From assembly GCA_031554275.1 (NCBI GenBank), contig JAVBKB010000138.1, positions 1 through 5,773 on the forward strand: a DNA stretch of 5,773 nt, in the 5' to 3' direction. Origin of the DNA: JAVBKB01 sp031554275. Its GTDB lineage: Bacteria > Bacillota > Bacilli > JARBTR01. The notes under the pieces are model-generated. The model saw only the letters and a list, made by a program, of their open reading frames with translations. It searched no databases and had not been told where the DNA came from. Below are positions 1-5,773 of the stretch, piece by piece. The position numbers and the translations under genes are program-made. The stretch's first letter is position 1, and every line of letters starts with the position of its first letter.

Positions 1-822
1 TTTAAAAACGGTCTTTCAAAAAACTCTCTGAACGGAACACAATGCACCGGGAAGATGATTTTCAGAAAAGCGATTGAGATGGAATTGATAAAAAAGAATC
101 CTTCTGATTTTTCGTACATCCCCTCCCGAGCCGAGAATTCAGTTGACAGAACAAATGGGATTCCGAAATTTCTCGAAAAAAATGAATTATCAAAATTTCT
201 TAACACATCGAAAAACTCGGGATTATATTTGGATCATGAAGTATTCACCGTTTTATCTTACACAGGTTTGAGAATCGGAGAATTACTTGCTTTGAAGTGG
301 TCGGAGATTGATTTTGAAAACGAATCTTTAAAAGTAATAAGCACCTACTATAATCCCGATGCAAAGACGGAGACCTATACGCTTTTGAGCCCTAAGACCG
401 CCAGGTCGAAACGCGAGATCGGTATCACGAAAAACTTAGTCAAAATATTAACTGACTTAAGGAAAGAACAAAATGTTCTGAAGATGAAACACAGAAATCA
501 ATATCATGATATGGATTTTGTTTTCACAAAAAGAGAACACGGTTTCCACGGGTATCCATTTGTACACAGGAATATCGCCGATCGCATGAAAAGGCTACTT
601 TCGATTGCTGACATTAGTGACGATAGCAAAAAACTCACACCACACTCTCTGCGACACACGCACGCATCGTTGCTCGCGGAAGCAGGAGTAAGCTTATTCG
701 AAATCCAAGAAAGATTAGGACACAGTGACGACAGCATAACAAGGGAAATATATTTGCACGTTACCAAAACAATGAAAAAAGAAGCTGTCCAAAAATTTGA
801 GCAATTAATGAATATCTTCTGA
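1..822 (+). CDS. Tyrosine site-specific integrase, C-terminal part (5' end outside window)
   Basis: This is a phage/ICE-type tyrosine recombinase that would integrate and excise a mobile element by cutting and rejoining DNA at att sites. The frame is open from base 1. The ATG at 55 is internal, because the 18 codons before it read on in the style of an integrase core-binding domain (GLSKNSLNGTQCTGK, then MIFRKAIEMELI). Counting from base 1, residues 1-40 are the end of that domain and about 55-270 the catalytic domain. All expected catalytic residues are present: Arg91 (TGLRIGE), Lys132 (SPKTARSKRE), His215 and Arg218 (HSLRHTH), His241 (LGHSD) and the Tyr251 nucleophile (REIYLHV). The C-terminus is complete. 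By comparison with family members of roughly 370-390 aa, about 100 N-terminal residues lie to the left. It converges on the RNase J gene with a 72-base gap. The family call is secure, but the kind of element (phage, ICE or island) cannot be decided here. Confidence 0.93.
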   Translation, partial: FKNGLSKNSLNGTQCTGKMIFRKAIEMELIKKNPSDFSYIPSRAENSVDRTNGIPKFLEKNELSKFLNTSKNSGLYLDHEVFTVLSYTGLRIGELLALKWSEIDFENESLKVISTYYNPDAKTETYTLLSPKTARSKREIGITKNLVKILTDLRKEQNVLKMKHRNQYHDMDFVFTKREHGFHGYPFVHRNIADRMKRLLSIADISDDSKKLTPHSLRHTHASLLAEAGVSLFEIQERLGHSDDSITREIYLHVTKTMKKEAVQKFEQLMNIF

Positions 823-859
823 TGTTACCTTTTTGTTACCTTTAAAGCGATCTTACCTT
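823..859. repeat. TTACCTT direct repeats after the integrase: candidate arm-type/att region
   Basis: TTACCTT occurs at 825-831, 836-842 and 853-859. The first two copies sit in the longer perfect repeat TGTTACCTTT (823-832 and 834-843), which has an 11-bp period close to one helical turn. Short direct repeats beside the integrase gene are the usual form of arm-type binding sites for the integrase N-terminal domain, and they often lie next to the crossover core. The repeats are directly visible, while their role as integrase sites is inferred. No intrinsic terminator is apparent on either strand in the 72-base gap. Confidence 0.5.
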
Positions 860-894
860 ATAAAATCTCTAGAAACCTCGGTCGATACAACGTT

Positions 895-2568
895 CTATTT
901 TCTAACTTCCATAATGATCGGCATCAGTAGTGGACGTCGTTTTGTTTGGTCATATAAGAAGGTACTTAGTTGATCACGAATTTCTTGCTTCATCACAGAC
1001 CATTCAAAGAAATCCTTGCTAATTTTCTTCTCAACAATATCTTTCACTATCTCTTTTGTTTTGGCGATGATCTCTTCTGACTCTTTCATATAGATAAAGC
1101 CTTTAGTCGTAATTTCAGGCCCCGCTACAATTGATTTTGTGGCACGATTGATGGAAACGGTTGCAATTAGGATGCCATCCTGTGACAATGCTTTACGGTC
1201 TCTCAGAACAATACTGCCAACATCACCTATCCCGATACCATCAACTAACACATTTCCTGCTGTTACTTTACCAGAAATATGCAGACCATTATCATGTATC
1301 TCAAGTACCTCACCATTTTCTAATAATACAACATGATCCAATGAGAAGCCTAATTCATTCGCCATCTTTTTGTATGCCACCATTGATTTATAATCGCCAT
1401 GGATCGGCACCAAATATTTAGGACGTGTTAAATTAATCATCATTTTCAATTCTTCACGACTGCCATGTCCTGAGACATGAATTTTGTTTTGTCCGAAAAC
1501 GACCTCAGCACCTAGTCGAGTGAGAATATCGACTGTCTTAGTCAACAATAGCTCTCGTCCGCTAACTGGCGTTGCAGCAATCAGGATTGTATCGTCCTTG
1601 TGAATGTTGATCAATTTATGTTTTTGTAGCGCCATTTTCTGTAAAAATTTAAATGGTTCCCCTTTATCACCAGTGGCTAGAATGACAATTTCATTGTCAG
1701 GATACTTCATGGTTTGATTGATCGGAATAATAAGGTCTTCAGCCACACGTAAGAAGCCTAATTCCATTGCAATATGGTAAACAGTCTCAATACTTTTCCC
1801 TAGTACTGCTACCTTTTTGTTACTTTGTGCAGCTGCATCAAATACATACTGTAAACCACTAATATTAGATGCAAAACACGCAACGAAGATTCTTCCTTTC
1901 GCTTGAAAGAAGCATTCTAATAGGTTTGCAACAATGCCTGATTCGGAAGGTGTAAAGCCTGGTCTCTCTGCGCCATTGCTTTCTGAAAGTAAGCAGAGAA
2001 CACCCTTTTCACCAATCATTGCAATCTTTCCGATCTCTGTTTGATAGTTTTCATGGGCGGATTGATCAAATTTATAATCGCCTGTATAAACTATTGCACC
2101 ATCTTTGGTATGGATCGAAATGCCTAGCGAACCAGGAATGCTATGATTTGTTTTGAAAAATGTGAAATGGATATCGCCAAATTGGATCAATGCACTACTA
2201 TCAATTTCAATATATTTCGGCTTCAACTTATTATTGATTTGGTTGACACTAGCCTTAACAAGTTCAAGAGTCAGCTTAGAGCCATACACAGGAACATCTA
2301 GTTCTTTCAACAGGTACGGTACTGCTCCAATATGATCTTCATGACCATGTGTTAAGAAAATCCCTTTGATTCTACTCTTATTTTCAACAAGATAGCTAAT
2401 ATCAGGAATCACATAATCAATCCCAAGCATTTCTGTTTCCGGATACATAATGCCCGCATCCAAGACAAAAATTCTTTTGTCGATCTCAACTATGTACAAA
2501 TTCTTCCCATATTCGCCTACACCGCCAAGCGCGATGAACTTAATTTGATGATGAAACTTTTTACTCAT
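895..2568 (-). CDS. rnjB: Ribonuclease J, J2-type by position and sequence
   Basis: This is a metallo-beta-lactamase/beta-CASP ribonuclease for mRNA decay and rRNA maturation. In B. subtilis J1 and J2 form a cytoplasmic complex with 5'-3' exonuclease and endonuclease activity. I start it at the ATG at 2568, giving 557 aa, close to the usual 555. An upstream in-frame GTG at 2583 would put the GGAGG ribosome binding site inside the coding region. The metallo-beta-lactamase ligands are all present: His74, His76, Asp78 and His79 (HGHEDHIG), His142 (NHSIPGS), Asp164 (TGDYKFD) and His390 (PIHGDY). The beta-CASP part includes AERPGFTPSE and HVSGHGS, and the C-terminal domain ends in RRPLLMPIIMEVRK. 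Wording such as IALGGVGE-GKNLY, ERPG-TPSE and HVSGHGS-EELK-MINL resembles J2 more than J1, as does its place after dapA. The full ligand set is more J1-like. Family certain; paralogue assignment likely. Confidence 0.92.
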   Translation of the reverse strand: MSKKFHHQIKFIALGGVGEYGKNLYIVEIDKRIFVLDAGIMYPETEMLGIDYVIPDISYLVENKSRIKGIFLTHGHEDHIGAVPYLLKELDVPVYGSKLTLELVKASVNQINNKLKPKYIEIDSSALIQFGDIHFTFFKTNHSIPGSLGISIHTKDGAIVYTGDYKFDQSAHENYQTEIGKIAMIGEKGVLCLLSESNGAERPGFTPSESGIVANLLECFFQAKGRIFVACFASNISGLQYVFDAAAQSNKKVAVLGKSIETVYHIAMELGFLRVAEDLIIPINQTMKYPDNEIVILATGDKGEPFKFLQKMALQKHKLINIHKDDTILIAATPVSGRELLLTKTVDILTRLGAEVVFGQNKIHVSGHGSREELKMMINLTRPKYLVPIHGDYKSMVAYKKMANELGFSLDHVVLLENGEVLEIHDNGLHISGKVTAGNVLVDGIGIGDVGSIVLRDRKALSQDGILIATVSINRATKSIVAGPEITTKGFIYMKESEEIIAKTKEIVKDIVEKKISKDFFEWSVMKQEIRDQLSTFLYDQTKRRPLLMPIIMEVRK

Positions 2569-2576
2569 TTCTATTT

Positions 2577-2581
2577 CCTCC
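2577..2581 (-). promoter_or_regulatory. Ribosome binding site that fixes the RNase J start
   Basis: A perfect GGAGG lies 8 bases upstream of the ATG at 2568. It overlaps the alternative GTG codon at 2583-2581, so the longer reading (five extra residues, MEEIE) would have no ribosome binding site of its own and is rejected. Confidence 0.85.
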
Positions 2582-2741
2582 ACAATAATAACTGCTATGA
2601 TATCTTGTTTCCTGATAAATATTAAAAGGAATCAGCGAAAATCCCAGCCTGCTTTGTCAGTCAAGTCTAGCATACACTCAGTAAGCCTCACTTTTTCTTT
2701 CGCAGCTAGTAAATCCTCTCATTTCTACTTTAGGTAATATC

Positions 2742-2779
2742 AAAAAACAGATAAACATTTACGAATAACTAAATGTTCA
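2742..2779 (-). terminator. AT-rich hairpin plus U6 in the RNase J leader (possible attenuator)
   Basis: On the minus-strand RNA, AACATTTA (2777-2770) pairs perfectly with TAAATGTT (2761-2754) around an 8-base loop. A G-U and a U-A pair (to 2779/2752) can extend it to 10 bp. A run of six U (2747-2742) follows 4 bases later. The form is that of a weak intrinsic terminator, but the stem is almost all A-U and the U run is slightly offset. It lies just downstream of the predicted start site, so it could act as an attenuator or merely as 5' structure protecting the transcript. Confidence 0.4.
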
Positions 2780-2808
2780 ATTCACGCTCGATTATATTTT
2801 ATTCATCT

Positions 2809-2836
2809 ATTATACATCATAAATTAGAAACAGCAA
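2809..2836 (-). promoter_or_regulatory. SigA-type promoter for the RNase J gene
   Basis: On the minus strand TTGCTG (2836-2831) is followed after 16 bases by a perfect TATAAT (2814-2809). The -10 box is consensus and the -35 box matches at its TTG half. The element sits after the dapA terminator and before the RNase J leader, where an independent promoter is expected. A second TATAAT on the same strand a few bases downstream lacks a suitable -35 box. Confidence 0.6.
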
Positions 2837-2901
2837 AAAAACAGAGGAAAATAGTTTTAAATGATTATTTGATGTTTTTAAAAAAAGACCCTCAGAATCA
2901 C

Positions 2902-2933
2902 AAAAGAGCAGTGTAGCTATGCGACACTGCCCT
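2902..2933 (-). terminator. Intrinsic terminator after dapA
   Basis: The minus-strand RNA can form a 10-bp stem, AGGGCAGTGT with ACACTGCTCT (one G-U pair), around a 9-base loop. U residues lie at its 3' foot (TCTTTT, reaching 2902). It lies about 40 bases past the dapA stop codon and would end the asd-dapG-dapA transcript. The U run is short, so some read-through into the RNase J gene is possible. Confidence 0.7.
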
Positions 2934-2953
2934 ACCATTTGAAATATTCACAG

Positions 2954-2977
2954 GTGAAACCCAAATCTCAGTTTCAC
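2954..2977 (-). other. Hairpin spanning the dapA stop codon
   Basis: GTGAAAC (2977-2971) and GTTTCAC (2960-2954) form a perfect 7-bp stem around a 10-base loop on the minus-strand RNA. The dapA TGA stop (2976-2974) lies within the upstream arm. No U run follows, so it is not a terminator by itself. It could be a 3'-end stabilising or processing structure next to the real terminator at 2902-2933, or a chance palindrome. Confidence 0.45.
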
Positions 2978-3837
2978 AATAATGATTTAACGATTTCAGT
3001 TTCTGACTCGGTCAGAGGCAAAAGTGGTAAGCGAACTCCCCCAACATCGACCCCAATTAGGTTGAGCGCCGCCTTCACTGGAGAAGGGTTTGGTGCGATG
3101 AACATTCCTTTCATAATTGGTAGTAATTGTTGATGAAGTTTGGCTGCCTTCTCAATGTCCTTGTTACAAAAGGCTTGCACCATTTCTTGCATCTCATTAC
3201 CAATAACATGAGATGCCACTGAAACGACACCAACCGCACCAACTGCTAGTGCAGGAATGGCTAATCCATCATCACCACTGTAGAGAAAGAAATCGTCAGT
3301 TGTGCCTGCAACTATCTCAGTCATTGCGCCAAGATCGCCACTTGCCTCTTTGACAGCAACAATATTAGGCACTTTGGATAATCGGATAACAGTACTTGGT
3401 GCAAGATTGGTACTTGTACGACCTGGTACATTGTAAACCATCACTGGCAAATCCACTGTTTCAGCGATGCACTTGAAATGCTCAAATAACCCCTCTTGAT
3501 TAGGCTTATTGTAGTATGGTGTAACAAGCATGATTCCGTCCACACCTGTTTCAGCTGCTAGCTTTGTTAAGTCAATTGACTCAGCAGTATTATTACTTCC
3601 TGTTCCTGCAATAATCGGAACTCGCTTATTGGAGATTTTCACAACATGGCGAAATAAATCGAGTTTTTCCTCAGTTGATAATGTTGGCGACTCTCCAGTT
3701 GTACCAGAAACTACAATTGAATCGCTACCATTAGTAATTAGATGCTCAACCAAATTGGTTAGTTTTTTGTAATCAACACGTAATTCATCATCAAAAGGTG
3801 TTACCATTGCAGTTGAAATTCTACCGAAAATCGCCAT
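2974..3837 (-). CDS. dapA: 4-hydroxy-tetrahydrodipicolinate synthase
   Basis: This cytoplasmic class I aldolase-type lyase condenses pyruvate with aspartate semialdehyde, the first committed step to diaminopimelate and lysine (and dipicolinate in spore formers). The protein is 287 aa, close to the usual 290, and is a single (beta/alpha)8 barrel of the DapA/NanA family. Visible active-site features are Thr46-Thr47 in GTTGES, Tyr109 in TPYYNKP, Tyr135 and Arg140 in VYNVPGR, and the Schiff-base Lys163 in VAVKEASGD. The ATG at 3837 is preceded at 8 bases by AGGGGAG. It lies 42 bases after the aspartokinase stop, with no terminator between, so it is most likely co-transcribed with asd and dapG. 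The product it needs, aspartate semialdehyde, is made by the two upstream enzymes. Nothing is truncated or missing. Confidence 0.97.
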   Translation of the reverse strand: MAIFGRISTAMVTPFDDELRVDYKKLTNLVEHLITNGSDSIVVSGTTGESPTLSTEEKLDLFRHVVKISNKRVPIIAGTGSNNTAESIDLTKLAAETGVDGIMLVTPYYNKPNQEGLFEHFKCIAETVDLPVMVYNVPGRTSTNLAPSTVIRLSKVPNIVAVKEASGDLGAMTEIVAGTTDDFFLYSGDDGLAIPALAVGAVGVVSVASHVIGNEMQEMVQAFCNKDIEKAAKLHQQLLPIMKGMFIAPNPSPVKAALNLIGVDVGGVRLPLLPLTESETEIVKSLL

Positions 3838-3879
3838 CTAGTTCTCTCCCCTTTTCAATTCTTTATGTCTATACCATAA

Positions 3880-5124
3880 CTACATTAATTCTGGCTGATC
3901 GATCACTTCTGGACCAAGATACAACTGGAAAACTTCGTGTAAGGCATTGATTGCATCTACTAGATCACTTTCTTTTACAAGCACCCAAATTGTTGTATGA
4001 CTATCTGCCGATTGCAAGATTTGTATCCCCTTTGATGCGAGTGGCGTGACCACCTTTGCGGTAACCCCTGGAACACCAGAAATACCAGCACCTACAACGG
4101 AAATCTTTGCGCAACTTCTTTCAATTTGCGGATCATAACCTAGGTCGCGCAAAATCATTTCTGCTTGGTCAACATTTGTACTTGCCACCGTGAACTGCAA
4201 CCCATTTGGATAGATGTTGATAAAGTCAACATTGATTCCTGCGTTCGCCATCGAATTGAATACTTCTGTTTGCAAATTGAATTGATTTTCTTTTGCTGAA
4301 AGCTTGATTTGAGCAATGTTAGATAGATGAGCAATTCCTGTTACAAGTCGCTCATTGATTTCCAGCCCTCTTGTTTTCTCAGTTGAAGTAACCAAAGTAC
4401 CGACTTCCTCAGTATATGTGGAACGAATACGAATAGGAATATTTGCTTGCATCGCAATCTCCACTGCACGAGGATGAATAACCTTCGCACCTTGATAGGC
4501 CATATTACAAACCTCATTGTAAGAAACAATCATGATTGGTCGCGCCTGATCCGTAATCCGTGGATCTGCGGTCATGACACCACTGACATCTGTAAAAATA
4601 TCAATAAACTCGGCCTTAACGGCAACACCAAGTGCAGTCGCAGAAGTATCACTTCCACCACGACCAATTGTCGTAGTATCTCCGTATTCATTAATACCTT
4701 GGAAACCAGTTACGACAACAATATCGACCAATTCTAACTCATGCAGAATTCGCTCAACATGCATATCGATGATTTTGGCATTTTTGAACTCAGACGTTGT
4801 ACGAAACCCTGCCTGTCCACCTGTAAAGGCTGATGCCTTTAATCCATTTTCAGCTAACATATTGGCAAAGACAACTGCTGAAATCGTCTCACCACAAGCC
4901 ATTAGCATATCTTGTTCTCGATTAGAAACCACAGACTTTTCTCCGCCAATTAACGAAAGCAGAGTATCTGTGGCATAGGGATCACCGATCCTCCCCATTG
5001 CAGAAACCACAACAATTACCTTATATCCTTCTCCGCGTGCTTTTCTAATGTGTTTTAAAGCATTTCTTCGACCTTCATCATCTTTTACTGAAGTTCCACC
5101 AAACTTTTGAACAATAATCTTCAC
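3880..5124 (-). CDS. dapG: Aspartokinase, DapG type (aspartokinase I)
   Basis: It phosphorylates aspartate with ATP, the first step of the aspartate family pathway. The 414-aa protein starts with the kinase signature KFGGTSV (residues 7-13). The kinase domain continues through GETISA, TTTIGRGGSDTSA and FTDVSGVMTADPR, and ends near residue 240 at RSTYTEEVGTLVTS. Two ACT regulatory domains follow, including ITGIAHLSN and, near the end, VGAGISGVPGVTAKV and ILQSADSHTTIWVLV. The start is GTG at 5124, with GAGGTG (5135-5130) 5 bases upstream; no in-frame ATG fits better. Position between asd and dapA and close resemblance to B. subtilis DapG, whose enzyme is feedback-inhibited by meso-diaminopimelate, favour dapG over lysC. 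It carries about 10 extra C-terminal residues (GPEVIDQPELM) relative to the remembered 404-aa protein. No lysine riboswitch is seen, and the 55-base gap upstream has no clear promoter. Confidence 0.95.
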   Translation of the reverse strand: MKIIVQKFGGTSVKDDEGRRNALKHIRKARGEGYKVIVVVSAMGRIGDPYATDTLLSLIGGEKSVVSNREQDMLMACGETISAVVFANMLAENGLKASAFTGGQAGFRTTSEFKNAKIIDMHVERILHELELVDIVVVTGFQGINEYGDTTTIGRGGSDTSATALGVAVKAEFIDIFTDVSGVMTADPRITDQARPIMIVSYNEVCNMAYQGAKVIHPRAVEIAMQANIPIRIRSTYTEEVGTLVTSTEKTRGLEINERLVTGIAHLSNIAQIKLSAKENQFNLQTEVFNSMANAGINVDFINIYPNGLQFTVASTNVDQAEMILRDLGYDPQIERSCAKISVVGAGISGVPGVTAKVVTPLASKGIQILQSADSHTTIWVLVKESDLVDAINALHEVFQLYLGPEVIDQPELM

Positions 5125-5179
5125 AATTACACCTCATAATTTTCAAGAAAGCACGTCTCTATATAATAATTTGAATAAT

Positions 5180-5773
5180 TTAAACAATCCCAAGTCGAAC
5201 TAGACTCTGCGCTATTTGCACAGAATTCCATGCCGCCCCTTTTAATAAGTTATCAGAAACAATCCACAAATGGAAACCTGTTGGCTCGTTTAAATCTTTT
5301 CTGATACGACCAACAAATATTTCGTTTGATCCAACGCATTGATGTGGCATTGGATAAAGCTGTGAAGCAGGATCATCCTGCAAAGTTATTCCTGGTGCAT
5401 CTCTCAACAAACTTTGAACATCTTCAATTGTCGCGATATCCTCTAACTCAATGTACACCGATTCCGAATGACCAATATCAATCGGAAGTCGAACACAAGT
5501 TGCGGCAACATGCAAATCTGGTAGATGCATAATTTTCTTTGTCTCGTTAATCATTTTCATTTCTTCAAGCGTGAATCCATTCTCATCAAATGTATCAATT
5601 TGTGGTATGCAGTTAAAGGCAATTTGATGATGCTTTTCCCCACTCTTCACAGGTAGAACCATTGGTTCAAATGATTCGTTATTAAGCACCGCTTTTGTCT
5701 GGCGCTCCAATTCATGTATCGCAGCAACACCTGCACCAGAAACAGCTTGATATGTTGAAACAACAATCTTCTT
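5180..5773 (-). CDS. asd: Aspartate-semialdehyde dehydrogenase, C-terminal part (5' end outside window)
   Basis: It reduces aspartyl phosphate with NADPH to aspartate semialdehyde, the branch point to lysine/diaminopimelate and to threonine/methionine. The frame is open to the right edge, and the TTG at 5710 is an internal Leu codon. The fragment is 197 residues of a protein usually about 330-350 aa long. It begins with KKIVVSTYQAVSGAG, the segment shortly after the catalytic cysteine, which itself lies outside the window. The substrate-binding Arg95 and acid-base His102 (fragment numbering; CVRLPIDIGHSES) are present, followed by PMPHQCVGSNEIFVGRIR and the usual C-terminal helix (NLLKGAAWNSVQIAQ). 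It ends in TAA 55 bases before the dapG start and is the first visible gene of the asd-dapG-dapA operon. Confidence 0.96.
   Translation of the reverse strand, partial: KKIVVSTYQAVSGAGVAAIHELERQTKAVLNNESFEPMVLPVKSGEKHHQIAFNCIPQIDTFDENGFTLEEMKMINETKKIMHLPDLHVAATCVRLPIDIGHSESVYIELEDIATIEDVQSLLRDAPGITLQDDPASQLYPMPHQCVGSNEIFVGRIRKDLNEPTGFHLWIVSDNLLKGAAWNSVQIAQSLVRLGIV

Larger units (their letters stand above)
1..894. mobile_element. Right-hand end of an integrated element (approximate boundary)
   Basis: An integrase gene directly abuts a conserved chromosomal housekeeping locus. In B. subtilis the gene following rnjB is tepA, so foreign DNA at this point suggests insertion at or just past the RNase J 3' end. 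The exact junction cannot be fixed, because the second att copy lies outside the window. It should fall between the integrase stop (822) and the last codons of the RNase J gene (about 895-910). No cargo genes are visible. This is inference from context plus the integrase call. Confidence 0.6.
2569..2802 (-). promoter_or_regulatory. Long 5' leader of the RNase J gene
   Basis: If transcription starts about 7 bases past the -10 box at 2809-2814, the mRNA has an untranslated leader of roughly 230 nt. It holds an 8-bp perfect hairpin followed by U6 (listed separately). It also has a possible long-range helix between GCGAAA (2704-2699) and TTTCGC (2640-2635), a competing CTAGC/GCTAG pairing within that region, and overlapping alternative pairs near 2605-2635 (CTGAT/ATCAG or TTCCT/AGGAA). 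I see no T-box motif (AGGGTGG-type), no lysine-riboswitch core and no other riboswitch I recognise. Two very short frames occur (14 codons from 2722 and 19 codons from a GTG at 2691), both without a convincing ribosome binding site. The length and structure suggest post-transcriptional control, but this is inference. Confidence 0.5.

Noticed and set aside
55..57. ATG as the start of the integrase
   Set aside because: The frame is open to base 1 and the upstream codons encode typical core-binding-domain sequence, so this Met is internal and the gene is cut by the window edge.
504..767. Minus-strand open frame of 87 codons across the integrase
   Set aside because: It is fully inside the integrase catalytic domain, with no family resemblance; a shadow frame.
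2569..2583. GTG at 2583 as the RNase J start
   Set aside because: The GGAGG ribosome binding site would then lie within the first codons. The ATG at 2568 has ideal spacing and gives the usual length.
2632..2722. Two short overlapping reading frames in the RNase J leader (14 codons from ATG 2722; 19 codons from GTG 2691)
   Set aside because: Neither has a convincing ribosome binding site and each could arise by chance. They are mentioned only as possible leader peptides.
2791..2796. Second TATAAT on the minus strand as another promoter
   Set aside because: No acceptable -35 hexamer lies 16-18 bases upstream; the box at 2809-2814 fits better.
2569..2802. T-box or lysine riboswitch in the leader
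   Set aside because: No T-box consensus and no recognisable lysine-aptamer core. The downstream gene is an RNase, not an amino-acid gene.
4447..4978. Plus-strand open frames of 96 and 134 codons opposite the aspartokinase gene
   Set aside because: They lie antisense to a conserved enzyme, show low-complexity Ser/Thr/Ile-rich translation and no recognisable domain.
5708..5710. TTG as the start of asd
   Set aside because: It is an internal Leu codon; conserved Asd sequence (STYQAVSGAG) continues upstream to the window edge.

Overview
The window looks like chromosome of a low-GC, Gram-positive bacterium of the order Bacillales. The evidence is the gene order asd - aspartokinase - dapA - RNase J on the minus strand, the order I recall for the Bacillus subtilis asd-dapG-dapA-rnjB region, together with DapG-like and RNase J2-like protein sequences and strong GGAGG-type ribosome binding sites. 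I do not assign a genus.

Layout, in transcription order on the minus strand. The C-terminal 197 residues of aspartate-semialdehyde dehydrogenase (asd) enter from the right edge. A 55-base gap leads to a complete GTG-started aspartokinase (dapG type, 414 aa), and a 42-base gap leads to a complete 4-hydroxy-tetrahydrodipicolinate synthase (dapA, 287 aa). These three enzymes catalyse steps 1-3 from aspartate to diaminopimelate, lysine and, in spore formers, dipicolinate. dapA is followed by a hairpin spanning its stop codon and then by an intrinsic terminator. The 405-base gene-free stretch after dapA also carries a promoter-like element and a leader of about 230 nt with hairpin potential, ahead of a complete RNase J (557 aa). 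The RNase therefore probably has its own transcription unit as well as possible read-through.

At the left edge, on the plus strand and converging on the RNase J gene, lies the C-terminal 273 residues of a tyrosine site-specific integrase with its whole catalytic set. Its reading frame is open to base 1, so the gene starts outside the window. The 72 bases between the two stop codons hold three TTACCTT repeats, two of them in a 10-bp repeat with an 11-bp period. These resemble integrase arm sites. This is most simply read as the end of an integrated phage, ICE or genomic island lying just beyond the 3' end of the RNase J gene, where tepA is found in B. subtilis.

The metabolic genes are ordinary. 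The points that deserve a second look are the element junction at the end of the RNase J gene, the intact metal-ligand set in a J2-position RNase J, and the long structured RNase J leader. I found no clear sign of an undescribed multi-gene system.
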